64,000 bases of DNA from Labrenzia sp. PHM005 (GCF_006517275.1 NZ_CP041191.1:3033001-3097000), one strand, 5' to 3'; shown: positions 1 to 9,857, counted from the first letter of the stretch. Notes: a model not told the origin generated them from the sequence alone. A program made the numbers and translations.

Positions 1-833
1 ATCTTACGGCTGATCAGCCAGATTGCAGCGTCCAGACGCTGCTCCTCAAATAGGGTTCTCAAAATCGCGTCGAAAGACAGTTCACCATTTGCAATGTGCA
101 CACTTGCTTCATGGCGGGAATAAAGGATACCGTCGATCTCTATGTTGTCTTGACCGCGCTTGATGTCTCCGATCTGAGCTGCCAGTTTTTCCAGAGTATC
201 TTCCTCAATAGCTCGTTTCAGCGGCGCAGGAAAAATCGGGCAATTGGTCTCAAGGATCTGTATCTGGGTTTCTAGAAATCCGCTGTCGCGAAGGGCCCGT
301 TTGGCCAATCCGCAAAGAACTTCAACTTCCGTATTTGCGAAGATGAGTAAAGCGAGTACGCCACGCACCGAAAAAGGGGCTTCCAAGTTCTCCAAAAGCG
401 CATGAACGACCGGCCGGGCGCTTCTGGCAATCAACTTGTCAGTCAGTTCTTCGCTCAGATCATTCCGGTGCGCCATGACCAACCGCTTGTCATTTCCACC
501 ACTCGTGGCGATGGCCATCATGGCTTCCTGGCTGATGACCGGGGAGGATTCAATCACCGGTTCGGACAGCTCAAAATCTTCCTCCGCAAGGCGATCAGCC
601 AAATCGGCAATGATCCGGTCGGTCTTGGCCAAGCGGACAACCAATTCATAACGGGCGCTACGGTCAAGTTGATCAAAAACAGAGAGAACGATCCGGGAAA
701 ACAGCTCGCGCTCGTTTTCAGACGGTTCGTGATCTTCCGAACGGGCATACTCGCCAACGAGCGTCCGGATCAGTTTTGAGCGCGCTTCAGGTTCCTTGAT
801 ACGCGCCAGTTGTTCAAGCTGTTCTATGAGCAC
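1..833 (-). CDS. DUF2336 domain protein (partial, 3' end outside window)
   Basis: A reading frame runs without a stop from a GTG at 833 down to the window edge, giving at least 277 residues. It starts VLIEQLEQLARIKEPEARSK and is almost entirely helical, with the pattern of the alphaproteobacterial DUF2336 family (helical repeat proteins of unknown function). A stop codon (TAG) lies directly upstream of the GTG in frame, so translation cannot begin earlier; GTG is the first usable start. No strong ribosome site is visible. It lies downstream of fliP on the same strand, 244 bases apart, but that gap is AT-rich and may hold its own promoter. The family assignment is from pattern recognition; no function can be given. 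Confidence 0.7.
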   Translation of the reverse strand, partial: MLIEQLEQLARIKEPEARSKLIRTLVGEYARSEDHEPSENERELFSRIVLSVFDQLDRSARYELVVRLAKTDRIIADLADRLAEEDFELSEPVIESSPVISQEAMMAIATSGGNDKRLVMAHRNDLSEELTDKLIARSARPVVHALLENLEAPFSVRGVLALLIFANTEVEVLCGLAKRALRDSGFLETQIQILETNCPIFPAPLKRAIEEDTLEKLAAQIGDIKRGQDNIEIDGILYSRHEASVHIANGELSFDAILRTLFEEQRLDAAIWLISRK

Positions 834-1077
834 CTAAAATCCAAACTTCTTTTGGAGTGGGCGTCCTGCAATACTCCGTATTATTTCAAATACTATATTA
901 ATTTTTCTCTACTTTTCACCATCGGCATCCATGTTTTGGGGCACGCCAATAAAAGTCCATGGCGAAGACGTAATCACGAATGCCATTTACGCTGTCCATT
1001 CAGGTCGATTGAACTGTCGGCTCGTTTTTTCAGAGTGCGCGTTAGGCAATGTATTGGCGGGATGAACTAAGTGTAAT

Positions 1078-1845
1078 TCAGCCTCCGCCGAAACTCTTGA
1101 CCAGTGAGCCGGCGACCAAGTTCCAACCATCAACGAGCACGAAGAAGATCAGTTTGAAGGGTAGTGAGATGACAACAGGAGGTAGCATCATCATACCCAT
1201 GGACATTAGAACTGAAGCGATTACGAGGTCGATAATCAAAAACGGGAGATAGAGCAGGAAGCCGATTTCAAATGCCCGCCGGAGTTCCGAAATCATAAAA
1301 GCTGGGATGAGGACCGGCATTGCAAGGTCTTCTTCTGCTTCTGGTGCCTCGCGGCCGGAGAGTTCTTGAAACAGCATCAGGTCTTTTTCCCGGACCTGTG
1401 ACAGCATAAAGGTGCGGAACGGATCGGAGGCCCGTTCATAGGCTTGATTGATTTCAATGTCGCCGTCCACCAGCGGCTGAACTCCTTCTTCATAGGCAGT
1501 TTGAAGGGTTGGCATCATAATGAAGGCCGACAAGAACAGCGCTAGACTGATCATGACCATATTCGGTGGCGCAGTCTGCAGCCCGATGGCAGAGCGCAGA
1601 AGGGACAGAACAACGACAATACGGGTGAAACTGGTGACCATCACTAGAATGGATGGCGCCAACGACAGAACTGTCAGAAGAATGACAAGCTGAACGGCAC
1701 GTTCGGTTAGGCTGGCGTCATCCCCAAAGCCGACTGAGATTTCTTGAGCATTGGCAGGGAATACGAATAAGATCGCCAAAGATGCAAATGCACTGACTGC
1801 CCTGAAAATATTACGCAAACTGATATGACAAACGCGACACGTCAT
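1078..1845 (-). CDS. fliP: FliP, flagellar type III export gate protein
   Basis: The 255-residue product is a full-length FliP, a core subunit of the export gate in the flagellar basal body membrane, which forms the FliPQR channel. It has a cleavable signal peptide ending near PANAQ (about residue 34), then hydrophobic segments around 47-75 and 97-115 and two near the C-terminus. The conserved stretches TSFTRIVVVLSLLR, PAFMISELRRAFEIGF and DLVIASVLMSMGMMMLPP are all present. Its start overlaps the stop of fliO by 4 bases (ATGA), so the two are translationally coupled. The fliQ and fliR partners are on the other strand, 3 kb away. No oddities. Confidence 0.97.
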   Translation of the reverse strand: MTCRVCHISLRNIFRAVSAFASLAILFVFPANAQEISVGFGDDASLTERAVQLVILLTVLSLAPSILVMVTSFTRIVVVLSLLRSAIGLQTAPPNMVMISLALFLSAFIMMPTLQTAYEEGVQPLVDGDIEINQAYERASDPFRTFMLSQVREKDLMLFQELSGREAPEAEEDLAMPVLIPAFMISELRRAFEIGFLLYLPFLIIDLVIASVLMSMGMMMLPPVVISLPFKLIFFVLVDGWNLVAGSLVKSFGGG

Positions 1846-3332
1846 TGCTTTGGCTGTCCGCCCAACTCATCCAGAATTTTCGCCATCTCTGCTTCGATTG
1901 GATTTCGGTCGCCAATGCCCTTTTCCGAGTCGGGATCAGAGTTGGCTGCGCCACCAACCGGCTTTTGGTCATCTCCGGATTGAGCCGCGTTTTCTGACGG
2001 AGTATCCGGTTTTGCCGTTTCTTGCGTATCAATCTGAGCTTCCGACGGTGTCGCTGCAACTGGATCGTTTGGCTTTTCCTCAGATGCTTGTTCAGCGTTT
2101 TGAGGGGCTGTAGGAGTGTCGGCGGTGCTCGGTTTGGTTTTTGAAAAGAGCTCCATTTCAATCCCTTCAGCCATGGCGTCTGTCAGGCCTGATTTATCTT
2201 TGCCGGCAGCGCCATTTTCTGCTTCTACGGACGCGGGAGATGGAGAAGTGTTTCCGGTTGTTGGTGATGCGTTGGTTTCCGGAGAGGCTTTGTCAGGGAC
2301 GGAGACGGAGACGGAACCCGAAAGGCCTGCATTGCTCACCACCGGTTCTACGCGGCTTGCCTGTGGGTCGGTATCTGCTGGATTTACGACTGCAGTCGTG
2401 ACCCGGGCCGCCGGCCCAGATGCGGGGGGAGAAATTTTTCCAGATCCATAAGACGGGCGGTCTTTTGGTGAAAATGATCGGGTCAGTGAACGTAAAGGGT
2501 TACTTTTCTTCGGGGCTTTCTCGCTCTCATTTTTGATCGATGGTGCTGCAACATCCGTTTTGGAAGTTTCCGGCTTAGCAGACGTTGCGCCATGGGCAGA
2601 TCTAGGTGCGCTAACACGAGGTGCGGAGAAAGACGCGGTTTTTCCCTTAGCAGATGGAGAGGTGCCTGAAGCAAGCGGCGGTTTTTCAGTCCTAGAAACG
2701 GAACTGGTGCTGGTTGCAGATGTAGCCCCCATCGAAGGCCGGATACTGGAGCCAAACGCGGCGGGCTTTGGAGTAGGAGAGTCGGCTGCTGTGGAGACGG
2801 GTGTTTGCGCTGGCGGTTTGACGCTTGCGCTACTTGGCGGAGTGGAAGCAGATGGTTGGGGTGGCAGTGCGGCCGCCGGTGCGTCTGTTGATGGTCCTGC
2901 GGGCGGGGCAGCTGCGACGTCATCCGGTGTCAGGGGAATGTCAGGCCCTGGTGCCAAGGCGGCTTTGATGGCCCCTGCCTGCTGTGGTGTTTGATAGGCA
3001 CCAGAGCGGGGTTGACCAGCGGCGAGTGGGGCATTGCGAACAATGTTCTGTTCCACCACCACATCACTTGGCCCTCCGACCAATATGAGATGTTCGATAT
3101 TGTCTCTGCGGACCAGCAAGAGCCGGCGGCGGCTGTCAATCGCAGCACTGTCCATCAGGGCAATCCGCGGCTGGCGTCCACGAGACTGCGGCACTCTTGC
3201 GCCCATCAGTCTTTTGATAATGAAAATGAACAATCCGAACAAGACCAGGACGACGGCTAGAGAAATGACCAGCTGCAGTCCCTGCGCCAAGCCTTCACTG
3301 ACCTGAAAGGTGGTTTGAATCCAGTTGTACAT
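1842..3332 (-). CDS. fliO: FliO, flagellar biosynthesis protein with very long C-terminal extension
   Basis: The N-terminal ~110 residues match FliO: a periplasmic start, one membrane helix (about 20-43, VISLAVVLVLFGLFIFIIKR) and a small cytoplasmic domain with RRLLLVRRDNIEHLILVGGP. FliO helps assemble the FliP ring. The remaining ~385 residues are low-complexity, rich in Pro, Ala, Ser and Thr and then in acidic residues, and look disordered. Typical FliO proteins are only 100-150 residues, so most of this product is extension. A good ribosome site (GAGGA) lies 5 bases before the ATG. The short tail at 460-496 (PIEAEMAKILDELGG) could form one amphipathic helix. Identity of the N-terminal domain is secure; the role of the extension is unknown. 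Confidence 0.88.
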   Translation of the reverse strand: MYNWIQTTFQVSEGLAQGLQLVISLAVVLVLFGLFIFIIKRLMGARVPQSRGRQPRIALMDSAAIDSRRRLLLVRRDNIEHLILVGGPSDVVVEQNIVRNAPLAAGQPRSGAYQTPQQAGAIKAALAPGPDIPLTPDDVAAAPPAGPSTDAPAAALPPQPSASTPPSSASVKPPAQTPVSTAADSPTPKPAAFGSSIRPSMGATSATSTSSVSRTEKPPLASGTSPSAKGKTASFSAPRVSAPRSAHGATSAKPETSKTDVAAPSIKNESEKAPKKSNPLRSLTRSFSPKDRPSYGSGKISPPASGPAARVTTAVVNPADTDPQASRVEPVVSNAGLSGSVSVSVPDKASPETNASPTTGNTSPSPASVEAENGAAGKDKSGLTDAMAEGIEMELFSKTKPSTADTPTAPQNAEQASEEKPNDPVAATPSEAQIDTQETAKPDTPSENAAQSGDDQKPVGGAANSDPDSEKGIGDRNPIEAEMAKILDELGGQPKQ

Positions 3333-3752
3333 CTTATCCTCTTGCCGCCCTTTAAGTCGAAAGCCGTAGGGAGGTCTTATTGCGAAACTTGTGCTTCATG
3401 ACGGCATTTAGCCGTTATCCCCAGTAATTCCGATATCTGACTGATTGCGGCCCGTCCGTCTAAAGCGTCTGTGTTTGCTTGCCGTTTTGCCGCTCGCTGG
3501 GCTGCGCTACTGGCTATGAATGGCAATTTCTGCCGCTTGATGCCCTATCTCGAATCTCTCTAGATCATAAAGTTAACAGAGGTGGGCAGAATTTGCCTGC
3601 TGATAGCTGCGAGAAATCGCGAAATGCACGGAAAACGCAATCGGCCCTGTTGAGTTGTTAAGTTTTAGAGGGTGTTTGTTAAGAATAGTTAACCACTCGT
3701 TAACCATTTGCTCGGCAATCTTTGCTTGCGGGGTTAACAAAAGGTGAATCGG
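3333..3752. promoter_or_regulatory. Divergent flagellar intergenic region
   Basis: These 420 bases separate fliO-fliP from the flgB operon and contain no gene. The half next to flgB is rich in TTAA words, at 3573, 3658, 3679, 3689, 3700 and 3734, far more than expected in DNA of this base composition. Both operons probably start here. A candidate sigma-54 site near 3713-3729 has the wrong spacing and is not supported. Confidence 0.55.
3689..3703 (+). promoter_or_regulatory. CtrA-type binding site upstream of flgB
   Basis: The sequence TTAACCACTCGTTAACC contains TTAA-N7-TTAA, the full CtrA recognition motif of alphaproteobacteria, about 50 bases before the flgB start. A further TTAA at 3679 gives an overlapping half-site with spacing 6. 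CtrA activates early flagellar genes in Caulobacter and in several marine alphaproteobacteria. The kinase that feeds CtrA, CckA, is encoded 3.5 kb downstream. Binding is inferred from the motif only. Confidence 0.6.
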
Positions 3753-4157
3753 ATGACCTTTACAGACTTGCCATTGTTTCAGGCTTTGAAATCGAAGATG
3801 CAGTGGCATCAGACACGGCAAGGTGTATTGGCGGAAAACATCGCCAATTCAGATACGCCAGGCTACACGTCCCGCGATTTGAAGGCATATACCTTTGAGG
3901 ATCACATTGGTCGCGAAAGCTTTGCCTTGTCTACCGACCTGACCTCGAAGCGTCATATCGCAGGTATGATCGGGAGCGACATTGGCGGAAAGGTCGAGGA
4001 GCGCGAAAGCTTTGAAATTACGCCGAGCGGTAACGCGGTCAATCTGGAAGAGCAAATGATGAAAAATACTCAGAACCAGATGGATTATCAAGCTGCGACA
4101 ATGCTTTACACGAAGGGGCTTGGGTTGATCCGAACAGCCCTGTCCAAGAGTGCATAA
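3753..4157 (+). CDS. flgB: FlgB, flagellar proximal rod protein
   Basis: The product (134 residues) is a rod component assembled in the periplasm through the flagellar export gate. The rod-family motif LAENIANSDTPGYTSRD sits near residues 26-42, and the C-terminal helix with NQMDYQAATMLYTKGL is typical. I place the start at the ATG at 3753 because AAAGGTGA lies just before it; a GTG at 3744 is in frame but overlaps that ribosome site. It is the first gene of the flgB-flgC-fliE-fliQ-fliR-flhB operon, with flgC 29 bases downstream. Confidence 0.95.
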   Translation: MTFTDLPLFQALKSKMQWHQTRQGVLAENIANSDTPGYTSRDLKAYTFEDHIGRESFALSTDLTSKRHIAGMIGSDIGGKVEERESFEITPSGNAVNLEEQMMKNTQNQMDYQAATMLYTKGLGLIRTALSKSA

Positions 4158-4186
4158 GCGGGCGACTGGATTAGGAGAAACCTGAC

Positions 4187-4597
4187 ATGGATCTGATGAA
4201 GTCCCTCTTCATTTCCGCCTCCGGTTTGAAGGCTCAAAACGGTCGCATGCGTGTGATTGCGGAAAACATCGCCAACGCGAACTCGACGGCCCGGACCCCG
4301 GACGAAGAGCCGTATCGGCGGAAAATTCCAACATTCAAAGCTCAGTTCGACAAGGAGCTGGGGGCTGACAAGGTCGAACTTGGCCGGATTGTCGAAGACA
4401 CTTCGGACTTCAAGTCGAACTACATGCCGGGGCATCCAGCCGCTGATGAGAATGGCTATGTGCTCCAGCCGAACGTTAACACACTGATTGAGACCACCGA
4501 CATGCGCGAGGCGCAGCGGTCTTATGAAGCCAATCTTAATGTGATCGAAACCACGCGCAAAATGCTGCAGCGGACGATCGATATCTTGCGTGCTTAG
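4187..4597 (+). CDS. flgC: FlgC, flagellar proximal rod protein
   Basis: The 136-residue product has the rod-protein N-terminus (SLFISASGLKAQNGRMRVIAENIANANS) and the C-terminal FlgC/FlgG-type motif with NVNTLIETTDMREAQRSYEAN followed by an amphipathic helix. It polymerises with FlgB, FlgF and FliE to form the proximal rod. AGGAG lies 8 bases before the ATG. It is the second gene of the operon and of normal length for the family. Confidence 0.96.
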   Translation: MDLMKSLFISASGLKAQNGRMRVIAENIANANSTARTPDEEPYRRKIPTFKAQFDKELGADKVELGRIVEDTSDFKSNYMPGHPAADENGYVLQPNVNTLIETTDMREAQRSYEANLNVIETTRKMLQRTIDILRA

Positions 4598-4638
4598 GCC
4601 GCGTTTTCGCCTTTTGAAGCTGGTAAGGAAGTAAGCCA

Positions 4639-4953
4639 ATGTCGACGATGTCAGTTGCAAACAACGCCTATCAGATGGCGGCCCGGCTGCAGCAGCAGGC
4701 AAAAGCTATTGAAGACCCGGCGCCCGTCCGCGAGCAGGTGGATTTTGGCCAGATGGTTCAAAGCGCTGTCGATAATGTCGTCGATCAGGGACGCGTGGCG
4801 GATAATAAAGCGGTTGGCCTGATTGAAGGCAAAGCGGATGTCGTGGACGTCGTGACCGCAGTTGCTGAAACCGAAGTTGCCTTGGAAACCATGGTCGCCG
4901 TCCGTGACCGGGTTATCTCGGCTTACGAAGAAATTATGCGGATGCCGATCTGA
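4639..4953 (+). CDS. fliE: FliE, MS ring-rod junction protein
   Basis: The small (104-residue), mostly helical product shows the FliE pattern: a variable N-terminus, then FGQMVQSAVDNVVDQGRVADN and a conserved C-terminal half with ETEVALETMVAVRDRVISAYEEIMRMPI. FliE joins the MS ring to the rod and is needed to open the export path. It lies 41 bases after flgC, preceded by a GGAAG ribosome site. Its position between flgC and fliQ matches the standard order in alphaproteobacteria. Confidence 0.95.
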   Translation: MSTMSVANNAYQMAARLQQQAKAIEDPAPVREQVDFGQMVQSAVDNVVDQGRVADNKAVGLIEGKADVVDVVTAVAETEVALETMVAVRDRVISAYEEIMRMPI

Positions 4954-5004
4954 TCGGGTTGGGCCTCGCAGAAACCAGATGTTGGAACACGAGAAAGGAC
5001 AGCC

Positions 5005-5277
5005 ATGACCGGCGCTGAAGTGCTTGATCTTGCCCGGGCTGCTGTGTGGGCCATGATCCTGGTTGCCGGGCCGACGATGGTCGTTGGTTTGCTGGTCGGT
5101 GTTGTCATCGCGCTGTTCCAAGCCTTGACCCAGATTCAGGAAATGACCTTGGTCTTCGTTCCAAAGATTTTGGCGATTTTTGTCACACTTCTGATTTCTT
5201 TGCCCTTCATGAGCCAAGTGCTTCAAGGGTTTATGTCACGTGTTGCGGAAATGATCCTGACTACCGGGCCGGTCTAG
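5005..5277 (+). CDS. fliQ: FliQ, flagellar export gate subunit
   Basis: This 90-residue protein has two membrane hairpin helices (about 14-40 and 52-75) and the conserved loop FQALTQIQEMTLVFVPKI. It forms the FliPQR export gate with FliP and FliR. AAAGGA lies 6 bases before the ATG. The gene is followed by fliR after 12 bases, so the two are probably cotranslated. Length and sequence are normal for the family. Confidence 0.97.
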   Translation: MTGAEVLDLARAAVWAMILVAGPTMVVGLLVGVVIALFQALTQIQEMTLVFVPKILAIFVTLLISLPFMSQVLQGFMSRVAEMILTTGPV

Positions 5278-5289
5278 GGGTGGCGTTAG

Positions 5290-6063
5290 ATGACCATCCA
5301 GCTTGATTTCCTGCCTGATGTAGCCGCAGCGTTCATGCTCATGTTTGCGCGGTTGGGCACGATGATCATGCTGTTACCGGCACTCGGTGAAAGTTCCATT
5401 CCAACCCGTTTCCGCCTGACGATTGCACTGGCTTTGACGCTGGTGCTTTATCCGATGGGCTCTCAGCAATATCCGGCTGATTTGGTGGCCTCCCCAGAGC
5501 GATTGGCCGTTTTGCTTTTTAGTGAGATTGCCATTGGAGTGGCCATCGGGCTGTGTGCCAAATTAATTACTTCCGCCGTTCAGATTGCAGGTGTGATTAT
5601 CGCCAACCAAACCGGCTTGGCGTTTGCGCTTGGAACGGACATTTCCAATGAGGGCCAACAAGGGGCTCTTTACGGGAACTTTCTTGCCATTATCGGCATA
5701 ACACTGATCTTTGTTACTGATACGCATTACTTGGTGATTGCAGCGCTGCATGACAGTTTTTCGCTGTTTCCGCCTGGATCCATGCCGCCCGTCGGTGATT
5801 TCTCGCAAAACGTGACCGAGACGGTCGCGCATGTGTTTTCAGTTGCGACGCGCATGAGCGCGCCGTTTCTCGTTGTTGGTCTGGTCTTTTATTTTGGCCT
5901 CGGTTTGCTCAATAAACTGATGCCGCAGATGCAGATCTTCTTTATCGCCATGCCCGTGAATATCGCCATCGGGTTCTTTCTTCTCATGGTACTTCTGACG
6001 ACGCTGATGATGTTCTATCTCGATCATGTTCAGCAGTCGCTCGGCAAGTTTATCGCGGGGTAA
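5290..6063 (+). CDS. fliR: FliR, flagellar export gate subunit
   Basis: The 257-residue polytopic membrane protein is the third export gate component. Signature stretches include MFARLGTMIMLLPALGE near the start, the LCAKLITSAVQIAGVIIANQTGLAFALGTDISNEG region around residues 94-130, and NKLMPQMQIFFIAMPVNIAIGFFLL near 207-231. It follows fliQ by 12 bases and precedes flhB by 9 bases. No unusual features. Confidence 0.97.
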   Translation: MTIQLDFLPDVAAAFMLMFARLGTMIMLLPALGESSIPTRFRLTIALALTLVLYPMGSQQYPADLVASPERLAVLLFSEIAIGVAIGLCAKLITSAVQIAGVIIANQTGLAFALGTDISNEGQQGALYGNFLAIIGITLIFVTDTHYLVIAALHDSFSLFPPGSMPPVGDFSQNVTETVAHVFSVATRMSAPFLVVGLVFYFGLGLLNKLMPQMQIFFIAMPVNIAIGFFLLMVLLTTLMMFYLDHVQQSLGKFIAG

Positions 6064-6072
6064 CGGTGCGTT

Positions 6073-7152
6073 ATGGCTGACGATACCGACGACTCAGAAA
6101 AGACAGAGGACCCCACGCAGAAGCGTCTGAAAGACGCTCATGACAAGGGGGACGTTCCCAAATCGCAGGAAGTCAGCACCTGGTTCGCTTTGGCTGGGGC
6201 GACCTTGATGATTGCCTTGCTGGCGCCAGGGGCAGCTGAATCGCTAGGCAAACTGATGAAGGGCTATCTGGAGCATGCGCACCAGATGCCTGTTGACGGA
6301 TATGCGATCAAGGCTTTGTGGAGAGACACCGGCCAGTCCGTTGCCATAATCGTCGGTTTTCCGTTGATTGCCTTGGTCGTTATGGCGGTGGCCGGAAATC
6401 TGGTTCAACACCAGCCCTTGCTGACTGCTGAAACGATCAAGCCCAAACTATCGAAGGTTTCCCCGCTGTCCGGGTTCAAGCGTCTCTTCTCCGTCGACAG
6501 TCTGGTTAACTTCGCAAAGGGCATGATCAAGATTTCCGTGGTTGGAGCGCTGATGGTGGCCGTGCTGTGGCCGCATAAGGACGAAGCGGATATCATGATT
6601 TTCGCCGATGAGGTGATTATCCTGGAGCGGGCCCGCATACTGATCCTGCAGTTGTTGGCTGCGATCCTGGCCGTGATGACCATTGTTGCTGGTGCGGATT
6701 TTATCTACCAGAAGAACAAATGGTTCAACAAACAGAAGATGAGCCTCAAAGAGGTCAAGGAAGAATTCAAACAGACCGAAGGTGACCCTCAGGTTAAAGG
6801 TAAGATCCGTCAGTTGCGTATGGAACGCTCGCGCAAGCGGATGATGTCGGCCGTTCCGCAGGCAACTGTGGTCGTTACCAACCCGACGCACTATGCTGTG
6901 GCCCTAAAATATGAAGAAGGCATGGGTGCGCCGCTTTGCTTGGCCAAGGGAACGGATGCGCTGGCGTTGAAAATCAGGGAAGTTGCCAAGGACAATGAAG
7001 TTCCGGTTATTGAAAACCCACCGCTTGCCCGGGCGCTTTATGCAACAGTAGAGATTGATCAGGAAGTTCCGGAAGAGCACTTTAAAGCGGTGGCCGAGGT
7101 TATTGGCTTCGTCTTCAGAATGCGCAAGCGGGCAGCCTGGAAAGCCAACTGA
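6073..7152 (+). CDS. flhB: FlhB, export gate and substrate-specificity switch protein
   Basis: The 359-residue product begins with the FlhB signature EKTEDPTQKRLKDAHDKGDV, has four membrane helices (about 30-190), and a cytoplasmic domain with the autocleavage motif NPTH at residues 270-273, where cleavage after Asn switches export from hook to filament substrates. The downstream PPLARALYATVEIDQEVPEEH block is also typical. It is the last gene of the flgB operon; 152 bases separate it from cckA, with no clear terminator, so read-through into cckA cannot be ruled out. Confidence 0.98.
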   Translation: MADDTDDSEKTEDPTQKRLKDAHDKGDVPKSQEVSTWFALAGATLMIALLAPGAAESLGKLMKGYLEHAHQMPVDGYAIKALWRDTGQSVAIIVGFPLIALVVMAVAGNLVQHQPLLTAETIKPKLSKVSPLSGFKRLFSVDSLVNFAKGMIKISVVGALMVAVLWPHKDEADIMIFADEVIILERARILILQLLAAILAVMTIVAGADFIYQKNKWFNKQKMSLKEVKEEFKQTEGDPQVKGKIRQLRMERSRKRMMSAVPQATVVVTNPTHYAVALKYEEGMGAPLCLAKGTDALALKIREVAKDNEVPVIENPPLARALYATVEIDQEVPEEHFKAVAEVIGFVFRMRKRAAWKAN

Positions 7153-7304
7153 AATACCGGCTAAAGTAACAATATTGTAGAGAAGACGCCTTTGCTGGCG
7201 AATTTCAACAGGACTGAGCCTCAGATCAGTTGAAATTATAGGCCAACAACAGAATGCTGAAGTCCGGCCCCAATTAATCGAATCGGGCCGAGGAGACGGA
7301 ATGT

Positions 7305-9857
7305 ATGAGTGACCTTGACGGAGCGCCAGGCGGGCCGATGATCAATCGGCCGGAGCGATCCGGAAACATAGGGTTGTTAATTGGGTTGGCGTTAGTGCTT
7401 GCAGGTGCTGCGGCTGCCTTTGCGGTAATGGACCGCGCTGTTGCGCAACCCTTCATTCTGGCACTACTTGGGATCCTGGCGGTCGTCGGGGTTTTCTGCC
7501 TGTTTGCCGGTGCCATTGGGTTTCTGCGTTTGTCCGCAAGGCCGGGCGAAGCCAACCCACTTGCATCCGCCTTCGTCGACACGCTGGAAGATGGCGCACT
7601 CATAACTGACATAGACGGCCGGCTGGTTTATGCCAATAAAGCCTATGCGGATCTCACAGGCGCCGATACGGCTGCTGATGTTCGTGTGGTTGAACGGGTG
7701 TTTTCTTCCGATCCAGACGCAACAGATGCCATTTTCCGCCTGTCACAAGCGACGCGCGATGGCCGCAAGGCGCAAGAAGAAATCCGCATGCCGTTCCCGC
7801 TTGGCCGCGCGGACGGCGCGGCGCGCTGGTATAGGGTTTCTGTCCGGCCGTTGCAGGTGTCCGGCGACGGATCATCGGGCAAGGTCATGGCCGTCTGGCA
7901 GCTGGCCGACATTACCCGCGACCGCGCGGAGCAGGAAAACTCATTCCAGGAACTCCAGCGCGTCATAAATTTTCTGGATCATGCGCCCGCTGGGTTCTTT
8001 TCGTCCGATTCTCAAGGGCGGATCGTTTACCTAAATGCGACCCTGGCCGACTGGCTCGGTTATGATCTGGCGCAGTTTGATGCTGGTGATCTGGATCTGT
8101 CGGATATTGTGCGAGGCGATGGAACGGAGTTGATCCGGTCTGTCAAAGGTCAGGCCGGAGAGGTTAAAAGCGAGACTTTCGATCTTGATTTTGTGACGCG
8201 CAATGGCCTTGGTTTGCCAGTACGTCTTTTGCACCGTGTGCCCTTTGGTGAAAATGGGATCCAAGGGGACAGCCGTACTCTTGTGCTCAACAGGTCGAGA
8301 GGCGAGGAAGCTTCTGAGGCGTTGCGGGCAGCCGAAGTCCGCTTTGCGCGCTTTTTCAACAATACGCCAATGGCGATTGCCTCCCTCGACAAAGAAGGCC
8401 GGGTATTGCGCACCAATGCACCGTTCCTGAAATTGTTTGGCGCCGTTGATAACGACGATCAAGCACCCGAACTGAAAGCCTATGTCGCAGACAATGGCCG
8501 CGAAGACCTTCGAAAAGCGTTGAGTGCGGCAGCGAACGGCATCAGTGAAATTGCGCCTGTCGATATTCCGCTTGTGGAGGGCAACGATCCGCGCTCCGCG
8601 ACGTTCTACGTTTCCGCTGTTCAAGAAGGCGAGGGCGACGGTGAAGCTGCGATCGTCTACGCGTTGGAAACCACGCAGCAACGCGCGCTGGAAGCCCAAT
8701 TTGCCCAGAGCCAGAAGATGCAGGCCATCGGTCAGCTTGCCGGCGGTGTGGCGCATGATTTTAACAACGTCCTGACGGCAATCATCGGCTTTTCCGATCT
8801 GCTCCTGGCAAGCCACCGGCCGACCGATCCGTCCTTCCAGGACATTATGAACATCAAGCAGAATGCCAACCGGGCCGCTGGCCTGGTGCGTCAGCTTTTG
8901 GCGTTCTCGCGCCGCCAGACTTTGCGGCCTCAGCAACTTGAGTTGAATGATGTTCTGGCCGACCTCTCAATCCTGCTCGACCGCCTGCTGGGCGAGAAAG
9001 TTGACCTGAAGGTCATACACGGCCGCGATTTGTGGCCGGTGATGGCCGACCTCAATCAGCTGGAGCAAGTGATTGTCAATCTGGCGGTGAACGCCGGCGA
9101 TGCGATGCCGGATGGCGGCAATTTGACGATTTCGACCCGCAATGTTTCGGAAACAGAATCCACGCAGTTCGAGAACACCCGCGGTATGCCGCCAGGCGAA
9201 TATATGCTGGTTGAGGTTGAGGACACCGGCCACGGCATTCCGCCCGATGTTATGGAGAAGATCTTTGATCCGTTCTTCTCCACCAAGGAAGTCGGCAAGG
9301 GAACAGGGCTGGGCCTGTCGACCGTTTATGGCATCGTTAAACAGACCGGTGGATTCATTTTCTGCACCTCTGAAGTCGGTGGTGGAACAACGTTCCGCCT
9401 ATTCCTGCCGCGCTACATTCCAGCCGTTGTTGAAGAGCCGAAGCCGGATCCAAAAGAGCCGGAGAAGGAGAAGGTTGCCGATCTGACCGGAACGGCCTCC
9501 ATTCTTCTGGTGGAAGACGAAGAAGCGGTGCGGGCCTTTGCCGCCAGGGCGCTGGCTTCGCGCGGCTATACCGTTCACGAAGCGGGAACCGGCGCTGAGG
9601 CGCTTGAGGTTATGGAAGAGGTTGACGGCGATGTCGATCTGGTGGTTTCCGATGTCGTCATGCCGGAAATGGACGGTCCGTCGCTCCTGGTGGAACTGCG
9701 CAAGACACGGCCGGACCTTAAAATCATTTTCGTCTCCGGCTACGCCGAAGATGCCTTTGAGGAGAACCTGCCGGCAGAAGAAAAGTTCTTCTTCCTGCCA
9801 AAACCCTTCACGCTGAAGCAGCTGGCCACAACGGTGAAGGACGTTTTAGACGGATAG
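7305..9857 (+). CDS. cckA: CckA, cell-cycle hybrid sensor histidine kinase
   Basis: This 850-residue inner-membrane kinase has two N-terminal membrane helices (about 22-42 and 47-74), three PAS-like regions (about 90-205, 215-330 and 340-460), a HisKA domain with the phosphorylated His at 484 (GGVAHDFNN), a HATPase domain with [11 protein letters not shown] and [11 protein letters not shown], and a C-terminal receiver domain with the acceptor Asp at 783 ([12 protein letters not shown]). This architecture is that of CckA, which passes phosphate through ChpT to CtrA and CpdR. An upstream ATG at 7301 meets a stop at once; the ATG at 7305 is preceded by GAGGAGA. Its place just after a CtrA-box-bearing flagellar operon is notable. 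Confidence 0.93.
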   Translation: MSDLDGAPGGPMINRPERSGNIGLLIGLALVLAGAAAAFAVMDRAVAQPFILALLGILAVVGVFCLFAGAIGFLRLSARPGEANPLASAFVDTLEDGALITDIDGRLVYANKAYADLTGADTAADVRVVERVFSSDPDATDAIFRLSQATRDGRKAQEEIRMPFPLGRADGAARWYRVSVRPLQVSGDGSSGKVMAVWQLADITRDRAEQENSFQELQRVINFLDHAPAGFFSSDSQGRIVYLNATLADWLGYDLAQFDAGDLDLSDIVRGDGTELIRSVKGQAGEVKSETFDLDFVTRNGLGLPVRLLHRVPFGENGIQGDSRTLVLNRSRGEEASEALRAAEVRFARFFNNTPMAIASLDKEGRVLRTNAPFLKLFGAVDNDDQAPELKAYVADNGREDLRKALSAAANGISEIAPVDIPLVEGNDPRSATFYVSAVQEGEGDGEAAIVYALETTQQRALEAQFAQSQKMQAIGQLAGGVAHDFNNVLTAIIGFSDLLLASHRPTDPSFQDIMNIKQNANRAAGLVRQLLAFSRRQTLRPQQLELNDVLADLSILLDRLLGEKVDLKVIHGRDLWPVMADLNQLEQVIVNLAVNAGDAMPDGGNLTISTRNVSETESTQFENTRGMPPGEYMLVEVEDTGHGIPPDVMEKIFDPFFSTKEVGKGTGLGLSTVYGIVKQTGGFIFCTSEVGGGTTFRLFLPRYIPAVVEEPKPDPKEPEKEKVADLTGTASILLVEDEEAVRAFAARALASRGYTVHEAGTGAEALEVMEEVDGDVDLVVSDVVMPEMDGPSLLVELRKTRPDLKIIFVSGYAEDAFEENLPAEEKFFFLPKPFTLKQLATTVKDVLDG

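Noticed and set aside
3713..3729. Sigma-54 promoter before flgB
   Set aside because: GG and GC elements occur, but the spacing between them is 8 or 12 instead of 10 bases.
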